This document shows, one piece after another, positions 26,760-34,990 of a stretch of 64,000 nucleotides of DNA; the first letter of the stretch is position 1, and each line of letters starts with the position of its first letter. The position numbers were made by a program, and so were the translations under genes. Source of the DNA: Bacteroidota bacterium (GTDB lineage: Bacteria > Bacteroidota > Bacteroidia > NS11-12g > UBA955). Where the stretch lies: positions 124,001 to 188,000 of the forward strand of contig JAIYAW010000009.1 in NCBI GenBank assembly GCA_027488835.1. Direction: 5' to 3'. Below the pieces are notes generated by a model, which saw only the letters and a program-made list of their open reading frames with translations, was not told the DNA's origin and searched no databases.

Positions 26760-29327
26760 ATGAAGAATTTAGTTATAGTAGAGTCACCAGCAAAAGCCAA
26801 AACCATCGAAAAGTTTCTTGGTCAAGATTTCTTTGTTACCTCAAGTAGGGGACATATTAGAGATTTAGCATCGGGCAACAATGCAATCGATATCAAAAAT
26901 GGGTTTAAGCCGAAATATGAAGTTTCAGATGACAAAAAAGCATTGGTTAAGGAACTCAAAAAACTTGTTTCTTCGGCGGAAATAATCTGGTTAGCAACGG
27001 ACGAAGACCGAGAAGGAGAAGCAATTAGTTGGCACCTTTTCGATGAACTAAAACTAAATACTTCCAATACAAAACGTATAGTTTTTAATGAAATTACGAA
27101 GCCTGCAATTTTGAAAGCAGTTGCGAATCCGAGAAGTATCGATAACTTTTTGGTCGATGCGCAACAGGCCAGAAGGGTTTTGGATAGATTGGTTGGTTTT
27201 GAACTTTCTCCTGTTTTATGGAAAAAAGTAAAACCAGGACTCAGCGCAGGAAGGGTTCAATCAGTGGCTGTTCGTTTGGTTGTAGAACGTGAAAGAGAAA
27301 TAAACGATTTCACTAGTAAAAGTGAATATAGAATTACAGCAATCTTCAAAAATAGCGCGGGTAAATCTTTAAAAGCGGAATTAGCAAAGCGATTTAAAAC
27401 TGAAGCAGAGGCGAATGCATTTTTAGAAAGTATCAAAGGAGCTGACTTTAAAGTTGAAAATTTAGAAGTAAAACCAACATTTAGAAATCCCGCACCTCCG
27501 TTTACAACATCTACACTGCAACAGGAAGCTTCTCGAAAATTAGGTTATGATGTAACGAGAACCATGCAAATTGCCCAAAAATTGTACGAAAATGGTCACA
27601 TTTCTTACATGAGAACAGATTCAGTTAACTTGAGTTTGACAGCAATTAATGGCGCCAAAGAAGAAATTTTAAAGGAATATGGTGAGGAATTTTCACAAAC
27701 ACGAAAATTTAGTACTAAAAGTGAAAACGCACAAGAAGCACATGAAGCAATTCGACCAACATATTTTAATAACAGAAATTCAGGTGCAGATCCACAACAA
27801 AAAAGATTATACGAGTTAATTTGGAAACGCGCCATTGCGTCTCAAATGACCCGTGCCGAATTAGAAAAAACAATCATTACCATCTCCAATAATAAAAATG
27901 GTGAATTGTTTAAAGTTGAAGGTGAAATCATCAAATTTGAAGGTTTTTTAAAGGTTTATTTAGAAAGTACCGATGATGAAGATGAAGAGAACGATGAATC
28001 AGTTTTGCCAGCAGTTGCTTTGAATGAAGCGTTAAATACCAATGAAATACAGGCTACTGAAAAGTTTGCAAAAAGTGCCCCTAGATATACTGAAGCTTCT
28101 TTGGTAAAGAAATTAGAAGAATTGGGCATTGGTAGACCATCAACTTACGCACCAACCATTCAAACCGTTCAAAAAAGAGGTTATGTGGTTTCTGAATCAC
28201 GCGAAGGATACAAAAGAAACATTATTCAATTGGTTTTGGTAAATAACCAAATTGAACGCAAAACAATAGAAGAAAAATTTGGATTCGAAAAGAATAAATT
28301 ATTTCCAACAGATATAGGAATGATTGTAACAGATTTTTTGTTTGAAAACTTTCATGATGTTATGGATTATGGTTTTACGGCTTCTGTTGAAAAAGAATTC
28401 GATGAAATTGCAAAAGGTTTAAAGGGTTGGCAGTCTATGATTGCGGATTTTTATAGTCCTTTTTCGGAATGTGTAGTCAAAACATCTGAAACGGGTTTGA
28501 GAGCAACAGGGGAACGTATTTTGGGTAAAGATCCAGAAACGGGCTACGATGTTTTGGTGAGAATGGGCAGATATGGAGCATTGGTTCAATTAGGGTCAAA
28601 AGACGATACTGAAACACCTGTATTTGCAAGTTTGTTGCCGAATCAAAGTCTTGAACAAATTGATCTTGAACAGGCGTTGAAGTTGTTTAGTTTAGCTAAA
28701 CAAGAAATGACATACAAAGATCAACCGGTTTCAGTTGGTAAGGGGCGTTACGGACCATATATAAAACTTGACGGAAAATTTATAAGTTTACCAAGTGATA
28801 CGAATATATTGGAATTTTCAAATGATCATGTAACCGCATTTTTGGATGATTATTACAGTCGCCCCCAATTGCCACGCGATGTTGGAAATTATAATGACCA
28901 TGTTTTGTCTGTGAATAAAGGTAGATTTGGGCCATATATCAAATTCGGTGATTTGTTCGTTTCATTGGCAAAGTCAGACGATCCATATACGATTTCATTA
29001 GAAAGGGCAATTGAACTTTGTGAGGCCAAAGCAAAAACCGAAGCAAGCAAAGTAATTAAGTCCTTTGAACAAGATTCTAATATTCAAGTGTTAAATGGAC
29101 GATATGGTGCATACATTAAATTTGGAAAAGACAATGTAAAGATTCCAGCAAATGTTGAACCCGAACAAATGACGTATGAACAAGTAATTGAAATAATAAA
29201 AAATCAAGCACCTGTTCCCGCCAAAGAAAAATCTGCACCCAAAGCCAAAACTGCTGCTCCAAAAGCAAAAGCAAAAGCAAAAACTACGGCGAAGCCAAAG
29301 GCAACCAAAACAATTGCAAAGAAATAA
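26760..29327 (+). CDS. topA: DNA topoisomerase I
   Basis: This type IA enzyme relaxes negative supercoils. The 855-residue protein has the Toprim domain (VIVESPAKAKTIEKFLG, DEDREGE at 81-87), the active-site Tyr283 in HISYMRTDS, and LEELGIGRPSTYAPTI. Instead of zinc fingers the C-terminus has three GRYGPYIK-type repeats (about 650-810) and a Lys/Ala/Pro-rich tail (about 820-855). Its ATG touches the stop of the protease gene, which suggests partial co-transcription, although the two functions are unrelated. The SirB1-like gene follows after six bases. Confidence 0.97.
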   Translation: MKNLVIVESPAKAKTIEKFLGQDFFVTSSRGHIRDLASGNNAIDIKNGFKPKYEVSDDKKALVKELKKLVSSAEIIWLATDEDREGEAISWHLFDELKLNTSNTKRIVFNEITKPAILKAVANPRSIDNFLVDAQQARRVLDRLVGFELSPVLWKKVKPGLSAGRVQSVAVRLVVEREREINDFTSKSEYRITAIFKNSAGKSLKAELAKRFKTEAEANAFLESIKGADFKVENLEVKPTFRNPAPPFTTSTLQQEASRKLGYDVTRTMQIAQKLYENGHISYMRTDSVNLSLTAINGAKEEILKEYGEEFSQTRKFSTKSENAQEAHEAIRPTYFNNRNSGADPQQKRLYELIWKRAIASQMTRAELEKTIITISNNKNGELFKVEGEIIKFEGFLKVYLESTDDEDEENDESVLPAVALNEALNTNEIQATEKFAKSAPRYTEASLVKKLEELGIGRPSTYAPTIQTVQKRGYVVSESREGYKRNIIQLVLVNNQIERKTIEEKFGFEKNKLFPTDIGMIVTDFLFENFHDVMDYGFTASVEKEFDEIAKGLKGWQSMIADFYSPFSECVVKTSETGLRATGERILGKDPETGYDVLVRMGRYGALVQLGSKDDTETPVFASLLPNQSLEQIDLEQALKLFSLAKQEMTYKDQPVSVGKGRYGPYIKLDGKFISLPSDTNILEFSNDHVTAFLDDYYSRPQLPRDVGNYNDHVLSVNKGRFGPYIKFGDLFVSLAKSDDPYTISLERAIELCEAKAKTEASKVIKSFEQDSNIQVLNGRYGAYIKFGKDNVKIPANVEPEQMTYEQVIEIIKNQAPVPAKEKSAPKAKTAAPKAKAKAKTTAKPKATKTIAKK

Positions 29328-29333
29328 TATTAG

Positions 29334-30263
29334 GTGATAACCAAGAATCAATTACGGGCTATGATTCTACTACTTGATGATTCAGATCAAGAAGTAGTAG
29401 ACATTGTTGAAAGTAAATTCTTGGAGGAAGGAAAGGCTGCCATAATTGAATTAGAAGAAATTTGGTTAGAAAATGAATTTCCCGAGTTGAATTTTAAAAT
29501 TGAAGAAATTGTAAAAAAAATTCAGCAACAAATATTGTTTCAAGATGTAATGGACTGGATGGAATCTGCCAATCCTTCAGCTTTGGATGGTTGGGTATTA
29601 GCAAGTAGAATTCAATACCCAGGATTAAGAATTGAATTAGCCCGTCAACAACTAAATCAATTTAAAATTGATGCTTGGGTAATGCTATCGTCTGTTCAAA
29701 ACCCCATCGATCAAATTGCCATTTTAAATCATGTGTTTTTTGAGAAATATGGTTTTAAAGGCAATCATAACAATTACCATTCTCCTGATAATTCAATATT
29801 GCCGAGGGTTTTAGAAACAAAACTCGGCAATCCTATTAGCCTCGCTATTTTGTACCAAGCAATTGCACAAGATTTAGGTATTCCTGTTTTTGGAGTGAAT
29901 TTACCTCAACATTTTGTTGTTGCATACTGTACAATGAAAAAAGGGGTAGAAGGATTGGGGTTAAAAACAAATAAACAATTGGATGTGAATGAAGTAGAGG
30001 AAGTGGTTTTCTATTTTAATCCGTTCAGTAAGGGACAAATATTCAATAGAGAGAGTATTGATGCATTCTTGAAAGTAATTCATGTTAAAAAGCAAGAACA
30101 TTTTTATTGGCCATGTACTTCTATTGAAATTTTTAAAAGAATATTGAGAAATTTGCATTTTGCGTATAGCGAACAACATCAATTTGATAAACAACAAGAA
30201 GTTTTAGAATTGATGAAATTCATTGGTATGATTGAAGATAACACTGATGACGAGGATTCTTAA
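29334..30263 (+). CDS. SirB1/transglutaminase-like family protein
   Basis: The 309-residue protein matches the SirB1 N-terminal (transglutaminase-like) family: LLDDSDQEVVDIVESKF at the start, LNHVFFEKYGFKGNHNNYH, then LGNPISLAILYQAIAQDLGIPVFGVNLPQHFVV. In related proteins a tetratricopeptide-like tail follows; here the tail (about 260-300) is short and helical. The usual papain-like Cys is not visible, so enzymatic activity is doubtful. The start is a GTG at 29334; the first ATG (29361) would cut into the conserved beginning. It is co-transcribed with topA by spacing. Confidence 0.82.
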   Translation: MITKNQLRAMILLLDDSDQEVVDIVESKFLEEGKAAIIELEEIWLENEFPELNFKIEEIVKKIQQQILFQDVMDWMESANPSALDGWVLASRIQYPGLRIELARQQLNQFKIDAWVMLSSVQNPIDQIAILNHVFFEKYGFKGNHNNYHSPDNSILPRVLETKLGNPISLAILYQAIAQDLGIPVFGVNLPQHFVVAYCTMKKGVEGLGLKTNKQLDVNEVEEVVFYFNPFSKGQIFNRESIDAFLKVIHVKKQEHFYWPCTSIEIFKRILRNLHFAYSEQHQFDKQQEVLELMKFIGMIEDNTDDEDS

Positions 30264-30339
30264 TTAGATAAATTGTGCAGTTCATTGATTTAATTTGTCC
30301 AAGACATAAAAAAAGACGAAATTTGAAGATTAAATAATT

Positions 30340-31686
30340 ATGGCAGAAAAACCAATTCTTATGCCCAAAATGGGCGAGAGTATTGCAGAAGCAACTGTAA
30401 TTCGCTGGTTGAAAAACGTAGGTGAAAAAGTCGAAAAGGACGAACCCCTCGTTGAAATCGCAACCGATAAAGTGGATAGTGAAATTCCTAGCACAGAAGC
30501 TGGAATTCTTGTAAAACAATTGTACAAGGATGGCGATGTAGTGAAGGTAGGAGAACCTGTTGCCTATATTGATGCCGATGCATCAGCTGGCGCTTCAGCT
30601 CCAGTATCTACTCCTACATCAGTTGTTGCCGAAACAATTGTATCACCGGTAGCAATTGCTCAAACCATTGAAAACGAAATTTCGCAAATTGCTCAAAATC
30701 ATGCAACGCAAGTTCTAAATTCTGATGGTGGAAGATTTTATTCTCCATTGGTATTAAATATTGCCCGCGCTGAAGGAATATCTATGGCTGTTTTGGAAAC
30801 GATTCCAGGTAGTGGAAAAGACGGTAGAGTTACCAAAAGTGATATATTGAACTTTGTAAACAATCCAATTGCGCCTGTTCAAAATATTCCGGCTCCAGCT
30901 GCAACAATAACCCCTGTTGCTCCTTCTGTTGTCGAAGCTCCGAAAGTTGAATCAAAACCAGCAATTTCAATGAACGCAGGTGATGAAATCATTGAAATGG
31001 ACAGAGTTCGTAAACTTATCGCCGACCATATGGTTATGAGTAAACGTGTAAGTCCACACGTTACAAGTTTTGTTGAAGCAGATGTTACCAATTTGGTAAA
31101 TTGGAGAAATAGGGTAAAAGATTCTTTCAAGAAACGCGAAGGTGAGAATATCACATTTACACCAATATTTATTCAAGCCATAGCAAAAGCAATCAAAGAT
31201 TTTCCAATGATCAATGTTTCTATTGATGGTGATAAAATCATTAAGAAGAAAAATGTGAATGTAGGTATGGCTGTAGCACAAGCAAACGGGAATTTGATTG
31301 TTCCTGTAATTAAAAATGCAGATACAATGAATTTACTTGGCATCACCAGAACCGTCAATGATTTGGCTGCCCGTGCTAGAATTAATAAACTTACCCCAGA
31401 TGAAATCCAAGGTGGAACATATACTGTAACCAATGTAGGTTCATTTGGAAATGTAATGGGGACTCCTGTAATTAATCAACCTCAAGTTGCAATTATGGCG
31501 GTAGGTGCTATTCGTAAGAAGCCTGCGGTAATAGAAACTGAATATGGTGATGTAATTGCAATTAGGCATATGATGTATTTAAGCCACAGCTATGATCATA
31601 GGGTTGTAGATGGTGGATTGGGTGGTATGTTTGTTCGCAAAGTAGCAGACTACCTTGAACAGTGGGATATGAATACTGAAATTTAA
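30340..31686 (+). CDS. 2-oxoacid dehydrogenase E2 (dihydrolipoamide acyltransferase)
   Basis: E2 is the core of pyruvate, 2-oxoglutarate or branched-chain 2-oxoacid dehydrogenase complexes. The 448-residue protein has a lipoyl domain with the lipoylated Lys44 (EIATDKVDSEIPS), an Ala/Pro/Val-rich linker, an E3/E1-binding domain (about 129-168, SGKDGRVTKSDIL), a second linker and the catalytic domain (about 210-448) with SYDHRVVDG. The DKVDSEIPS form and order resemble branched-chain or unspecified Bacteroidota E2 proteins. No E1 or E3 gene is next to it, so the substrate stays open. LipB from 23442 probably starts its lipoylation. Confidence 0.93.
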   Translation: MAEKPILMPKMGESIAEATVIRWLKNVGEKVEKDEPLVEIATDKVDSEIPSTEAGILVKQLYKDGDVVKVGEPVAYIDADASAGASAPVSTPTSVVAETIVSPVAIAQTIENEISQIAQNHATQVLNSDGGRFYSPLVLNIARAEGISMAVLETIPGSGKDGRVTKSDILNFVNNPIAPVQNIPAPAATITPVAPSVVEAPKVESKPAISMNAGDEIIEMDRVRKLIADHMVMSKRVSPHVTSFVEADVTNLVNWRNRVKDSFKKREGENITFTPIFIQAIAKAIKDFPMINVSIDGDKIIKKKNVNVGMAVAQANGNLIVPVIKNADTMNLLGITRTVNDLAARARINKLTPDEIQGGTYTVTNVGSFGNVMGTPVINQPQVAIMAVGAIRKKPAVIETEYGDVIAIRHMMYLSHSYDHRVVDGGLGGMFVRKVADYLEQWDMNTEI

Positions 31687-31722
31687 AATTTCAGTATTCA
31701 ATCTATTTTTTAAGCCAATTCA

Positions 31723-32256
31723 ATGATGGAACAAAATCTAACAAAATTGGCTAAAGCCTTTTCCATTTTATTTATTTTTGTATCTGGGTACCATTCTGTA
31801 GTAGAATTTATGCCCAAACAATCAGTATTGTACAAGGTTGTGCAAGAGGTAGTTTTACCAGAAAATACCACCAAACTTACCGTAAACAATGAAACGTTCT
31901 TCTCGGTTTTTGTCCAACCAATGAATAAAAATAAAGTGGTCAATCCGGAATTATATCAGCTGAAAATAACCCAAGAAGATTATTTCAAATTGTCTGTTGG
32001 CGATTCAGTTTATATTTATTTTTCACCGTACAAACATGAAGTGAGAGGTTATTTGTATGCCAAAATGCCAGAATTCAATTCCATAAAAAATCCATTAGAC
32101 AGCAGATATTTGCTTTCATTTGAACATATTGGATTGCCACTAATTACACTTATTCTCTCACTTTGCGTATTTTTTGTAAGTACCTTTGAAGTGAAAATTG
32201 CTATGTTTTTATTCAATATTATCTTTATCACCGTATTACAATGGTTTAATGGATGA
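31723..32256 (+). CDS. Hypothetical membrane protein, 177 residues
   Basis: I do not recognise this protein. It has an N-terminal hydrophobic helix (about 9-26), an extracytoplasmic-looking region of about 110 residues, and two hydrophobic helices near the C-terminus (about 130-175). This layout would place the middle region outside the inner membrane. It starts with two consecutive ATG codons and overlaps the next membrane protein gene by four bases (ATGA), so the two are translationally coupled and may form one complex. A function cannot be given. Confidence 0.7.
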   Translation: MMEQNLTKLAKAFSILFIFVSGYHSVVEFMPKQSVLYKVVQEVVLPENTTKLTVNNETFFSVFVQPMNKNKVVNPELYQLKITQEDYFKLSVGDSVYIYFSPYKHEVRGYLYAKMPEFNSIKNPLDSRYLLSFEHIGLPLITLILSLCVFFVSTFEVKIAMFLFNIIFITVLQWFNG

Positions 32257-33503
32257 GAGTTGTTTGGAAGTACACTTGGGTGAAAATATATGTGCTTTTA
32301 ACCATCCTAGCTGTGGTGAAGCAATTTTACTCATTTTCTGTACTTGTTGATTATTTTGAATATAAAAAAGCCGCACTATATCTATTTAAAAATTGGACCG
32401 TTGAAAACGCGCCTTTTGAACGGTTTTTAGAGCCCATGAGGCGCACAATTTTATTTCCAATTGTATGGCGAATTTCAAATTTTAATTGGCCAGTAATTCT
32501 TATCATCCAATTGGCTTTGAGCTTAACGGTTCCTTTTGGATTGTTCAGAATTGTAAATCACTTTAAATTCCATCGAAAGTTATTCTCATTGGCAATGATA
32601 TGCATCATTACATATCCACTGCAATTCTTTTATACAGGTTTCATTATGCCAGATATATGGAGCCAAGTGATGCTATTATGGATGGTGGTGTTTTATCTTG
32701 AGAGAAAGTATAAAATCATTCCCGTTTTTTTAATTTTATTAAGTCTATTAAAACCCGTTTTTATTGTGTTTTTAATTCTCCCATTCGTTTTGGCAATATT
32801 AAAAAAATATACAATTTCTTTATTTGATTTCATTCCAATTTGCATTATTCTTTGTTGTTGCTATTTGAATTATCAATCTTATGGTGTTTTTACATATTCC
32901 TCAATCACTTCTACCAATCCTTACGATTATAATCGTAAAATCCTACTTAACTTTAAAACCAATAACCCCAAGGAAGTGGATCTTGTTTACGAATTAGAAC
33001 ATCAACATTTACTTAGTTTGGGCAGCGATATGGTCCCTCAAAAAAGATATATGGATAGTTTAACGAAAAGTTCGGTCTATGATAATTTGGCACCATATGT
33101 TTTTCTTCATTTAAAGGGGATGGGCGCAACGTTTCTCGATCCAGGTAGATATGACGCCATGGTCTTCCTAAATTGGAAGAAATCTTTTGGAATGATGGGA
33201 GTAAATGATGGCAATCTTGTATCAAAAATTCCAAATTGGCAATTTGCTTACATGATCATTTTGGCCCTGATTCAGCTCATTAAGTTTTCATTTGCTATCT
33301 TTGCAATCGTTCAATTATTTAGATATTTTCAGGTTCAATTTCTGACGATGATTGCTTTTTTATTGGCATTTTTAGCAGGACCTGTGGGTTGTGCCCGTTA
33401 TTTGTTGCCGGCATACCCATTTATGGCTATGTTAACCGCATTGGGTATTGTTTGTTTCGCAGTTAAGTTTCCTAAAGTTGAAAATTTTATTACTAAGCGA
33501 TAA
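32253..33503 (+). CDS. Hypothetical polytopic membrane protein, GT-C-like
   Basis: The 416-residue protein has roughly nine to eleven membrane helices and an extracytoplasmic loop of about 70 residues (about 225-300). The end GPVGCARYLLPAYPFMAMLTALGI resembles the conserved R-(F/Y)-LP-P-PF block of GT-C glycosyltransferases such as the one at 20109. A clear acidic catalytic pair in the first loop is not visible, although ENAPFERFLEP lies there. A lipid-linked sugar transferase or a component of polysaccharide export is possible. It is coupled to the gene before it and overlaps the phosphoesterase behind it. Confidence 0.68.
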   Translation: MRVVWKYTWVKIYVLLTILAVVKQFYSFSVLVDYFEYKKAALYLFKNWTVENAPFERFLEPMRRTILFPIVWRISNFNWPVILIIQLALSLTVPFGLFRIVNHFKFHRKLFSLAMICIITYPLQFFYTGFIMPDIWSQVMLLWMVVFYLERKYKIIPVFLILLSLLKPVFIVFLILPFVLAILKKYTISLFDFIPICIILCCCYLNYQSYGVFTYSSITSTNPYDYNRKILLNFKTNNPKEVDLVYELEHQHLLSLGSDMVPQKRYMDSLTKSSVYDNLAPYVFLHLKGMGATFLDPGRYDAMVFLNWKKSFGMMGVNDGNLVSKIPNWQFAYMIILALIQLIKFSFAIFAIVQLFRYFQVQFLTMIAFLLAFLAGPVGCARYLLPAYPFMAMLTALGIVCFAVKFPKVENFITKR

Positions 33504-33990
33504 TCACGGTTACTGGGACAAAGGCATTCTTAAACATGTAGAATGGGCCGAAGAGGTGTGGCATGCCGGCGATTGGTTGAATTTAACTTTGCATAATGAG
33601 ATCTTTAAATTAGGCAAGCCAATTCGTGGTGTATTTGGGAATGTAGATGGTACCGATGTAAAAGGTTGGTATGCTTTACATAATCGATTCACAATAGATG
33701 GACTTAAGTTTTGGATGACACACATAGGGGGAAGGCCAGGAAAATACAATCCCAAAATCCTCCCATTGTTAATGCAAAATCCTCCGGATGTTTTTATTTG
33801 CGGCCATTCACACATACTGTCAGTTAAAAAAGACAAACAGTTAAATTTGATGTATATGAATCCTGGGGCTTGTGGTTTACATGGATTTCATTTGGTAAGA
33901 ACCGCAATTCGTTTTCAAATTATTGAGGGACAATTAACCAACCTGGAAATAGTAGAATGGGAAAAGAAATCTTCCAATTTCGATTTGTAA
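33478..33990 (+). CDS. YfcE-type metallophosphoesterase
   Basis: From a TTG at 33478 the protein is 170 residues and begins LKILLLSDNHG, exactly the usual MKILLLSDTHG start of this family. The five metal-binding blocks are present: SDNHG, HAGDW, GNVDG, a THIGG block and GHSH, followed by NPGACG. Such enzymes hydrolyse phosphodiesters with two metal ions; the natural substrate is usually unknown. An earlier TTG (33448) would add ten residues. The gene overlaps the end of the preceding membrane-protein gene by 26 bases and is followed by tRNA-Leu. Confidence 0.9.
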   Translation: MKILLLSDNHGYWDKGILKHVEWAEEVWHAGDWLNLTLHNEIFKLGKPIRGVFGNVDGTDVKGWYALHNRFTIDGLKFWMTHIGGRPGKYNPKILPLLMQNPPDVFICGHSHILSVKKDKQLNLMYMNPGACGLHGFHLVRTAIRFQIIEGQLTNLEIVEWEKKSSNFDL

Positions 33991-34014
33991 AATTAAATTT
34001 TAATGTTATCTTTG
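33984..34014 (+). promoter_or_regulatory. Promoter of tRNA-Leu
   Basis: TTTG (33984-33987) and TATCTTTG (34007-34014) are separated by 19 bases, a textbook Bacteroidota promoter. It continues GCAGTCCCGTT, matching the tRNA-Ser promoter. The element overlaps the stop of the phosphoesterase gene. Confidence 0.85.
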
Positions 34015-34049
34015 CAGTCCCGTTCTGAAAAACAAGTTAGAATTTAATT

Positions 34050-34133
34050 GCCCAGGTGGCGGAATTGGTAGACGCGCTGGTCTCAAACACCTGTGAGCTA
34101 ACACTCGTACCGGTTCGACTCCGGTCCTGGGCA
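34050..34133 (+). tRNA. tRNA-Leu (anticodon CAA)
   Basis: This is a class II tRNA: acceptor GCCCAGG pairs with CCTGGGC, D-arm TGGCGGAATTGGTAGACGC, anticodon loop CTCAAAC giving anticodon CAA (UUG codons), a variable arm of about a dozen bases, and T-arm CCGGTTCGACTCCGG. CCA is not encoded. The second pair of the anticodon stem is a U-U mismatch. Only five bases separate it from the GTG start of the hydrolase gene, with no terminator in between. Confidence 0.95.
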
Positions 34134-34138
34134 CAACA

Positions 34139-34990
34139 GTGAATAGGAAAATTTCTTTTCAGATCCAAACTATCGACGGTCATTCTTTGGCCGTCGATTT
34201 GTTTTTACCGGAAATTCCAGGTACAGAAAAATTATCAACCTTGGTTTATTGCCATGGTTTTAAAGGTTTCAAAGATTGGGGATTTGTTCCGCACATTGAA
34301 CAATTTTTAGTTACAGAAAATTTAGCATTAATTACCTTCAACTATTCCCATAATGGTGTCATTGCCAAAGATTTTGACGATTTGGAATCATTTGCCGACA
34401 ATACAATTGGTCAGGAGTTACGAGACATGGAGTCTTTGGCCCTTTGGATTGTAAATGAAGGGGTTGAGCTTTATAACTTCAATCCAGAATCAATATCTTG
34501 GTTAGGTCATAGCAGAGGTGCTGGTAATGTCTTGGTTTTTGCTCATTTATTTCCTGATTATGTGAAGAAATTGGTGACTTGGGCGGCAATTGATTCTTAT
34601 GAACACTTATTTCAATCAATCAATAAAAATGATTGGAAAAAGAACAATGTTGTGAAAATTGAAAATTCAAGAACCCAACAGCAAATGCCCTTGAATTATT
34701 TTATTTGGCAAGATTATTTAGACAATCAACAAAAATATGATATTATTGCTGCAGCGCATTCGCTAACAAAACCATTGTTGGTTTGTCATGGAAAGCTAGA
34801 TGAATCTGTTGGATTTTCAGCGGCTGAAAAAATTTATAAAGCTTGTGCCCATAGTATTTTATACACAGTTGAAAATGGAAATCACACTTTTGGAGTTTCT
34901 CATCCAATTAATGGTTTGCAAGATGTAAACAAGGAATTTTGGATGTTGCTCGACAATACACTTACGTTTATTGAAGACGAAGAGATTTAA
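34139..34990 (+). CDS. Alpha/beta hydrolase
   Basis: The 283-residue cytoplasmic protein has the hydrolase layout: VYCHGFKGFKDWG (oxyanion region), the nucleophile elbow GHSRGAGN with the catalytic Ser, an acidic residue in CHGKLDESVGF and the His in ENGNHTFG. This gives a complete Ser-Asp-His triad; the substrate is unknown, with esterase or acyl-peptide type possible. The start is GTG at 34139, five bases behind tRNA-Leu, and no later ATG keeps the first strands. It must share the tRNA transcript or a promoter inside it. It converges with tsaC with a four-base overlap. Confidence 0.88.
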   Translation: MNRKISFQIQTIDGHSLAVDLFLPEIPGTEKLSTLVYCHGFKGFKDWGFVPHIEQFLVTENLALITFNYSHNGVIAKDFDDLESFADNTIGQELRDMESLALWIVNEGVELYNFNPESISWLGHSRGAGNVLVFAHLFPDYVKKLVTWAAIDSYEHLFQSINKNDWKKNNVVKIENSRTQQQMPLNYFIWQDYLDNQQKYDIIAAAHSLTKPLLVCHGKLDESVGFSAAEKIYKACAHSILYTVENGNHTFGVSHPINGLQDVNKEFWMLLDNTLTFIEDEEI

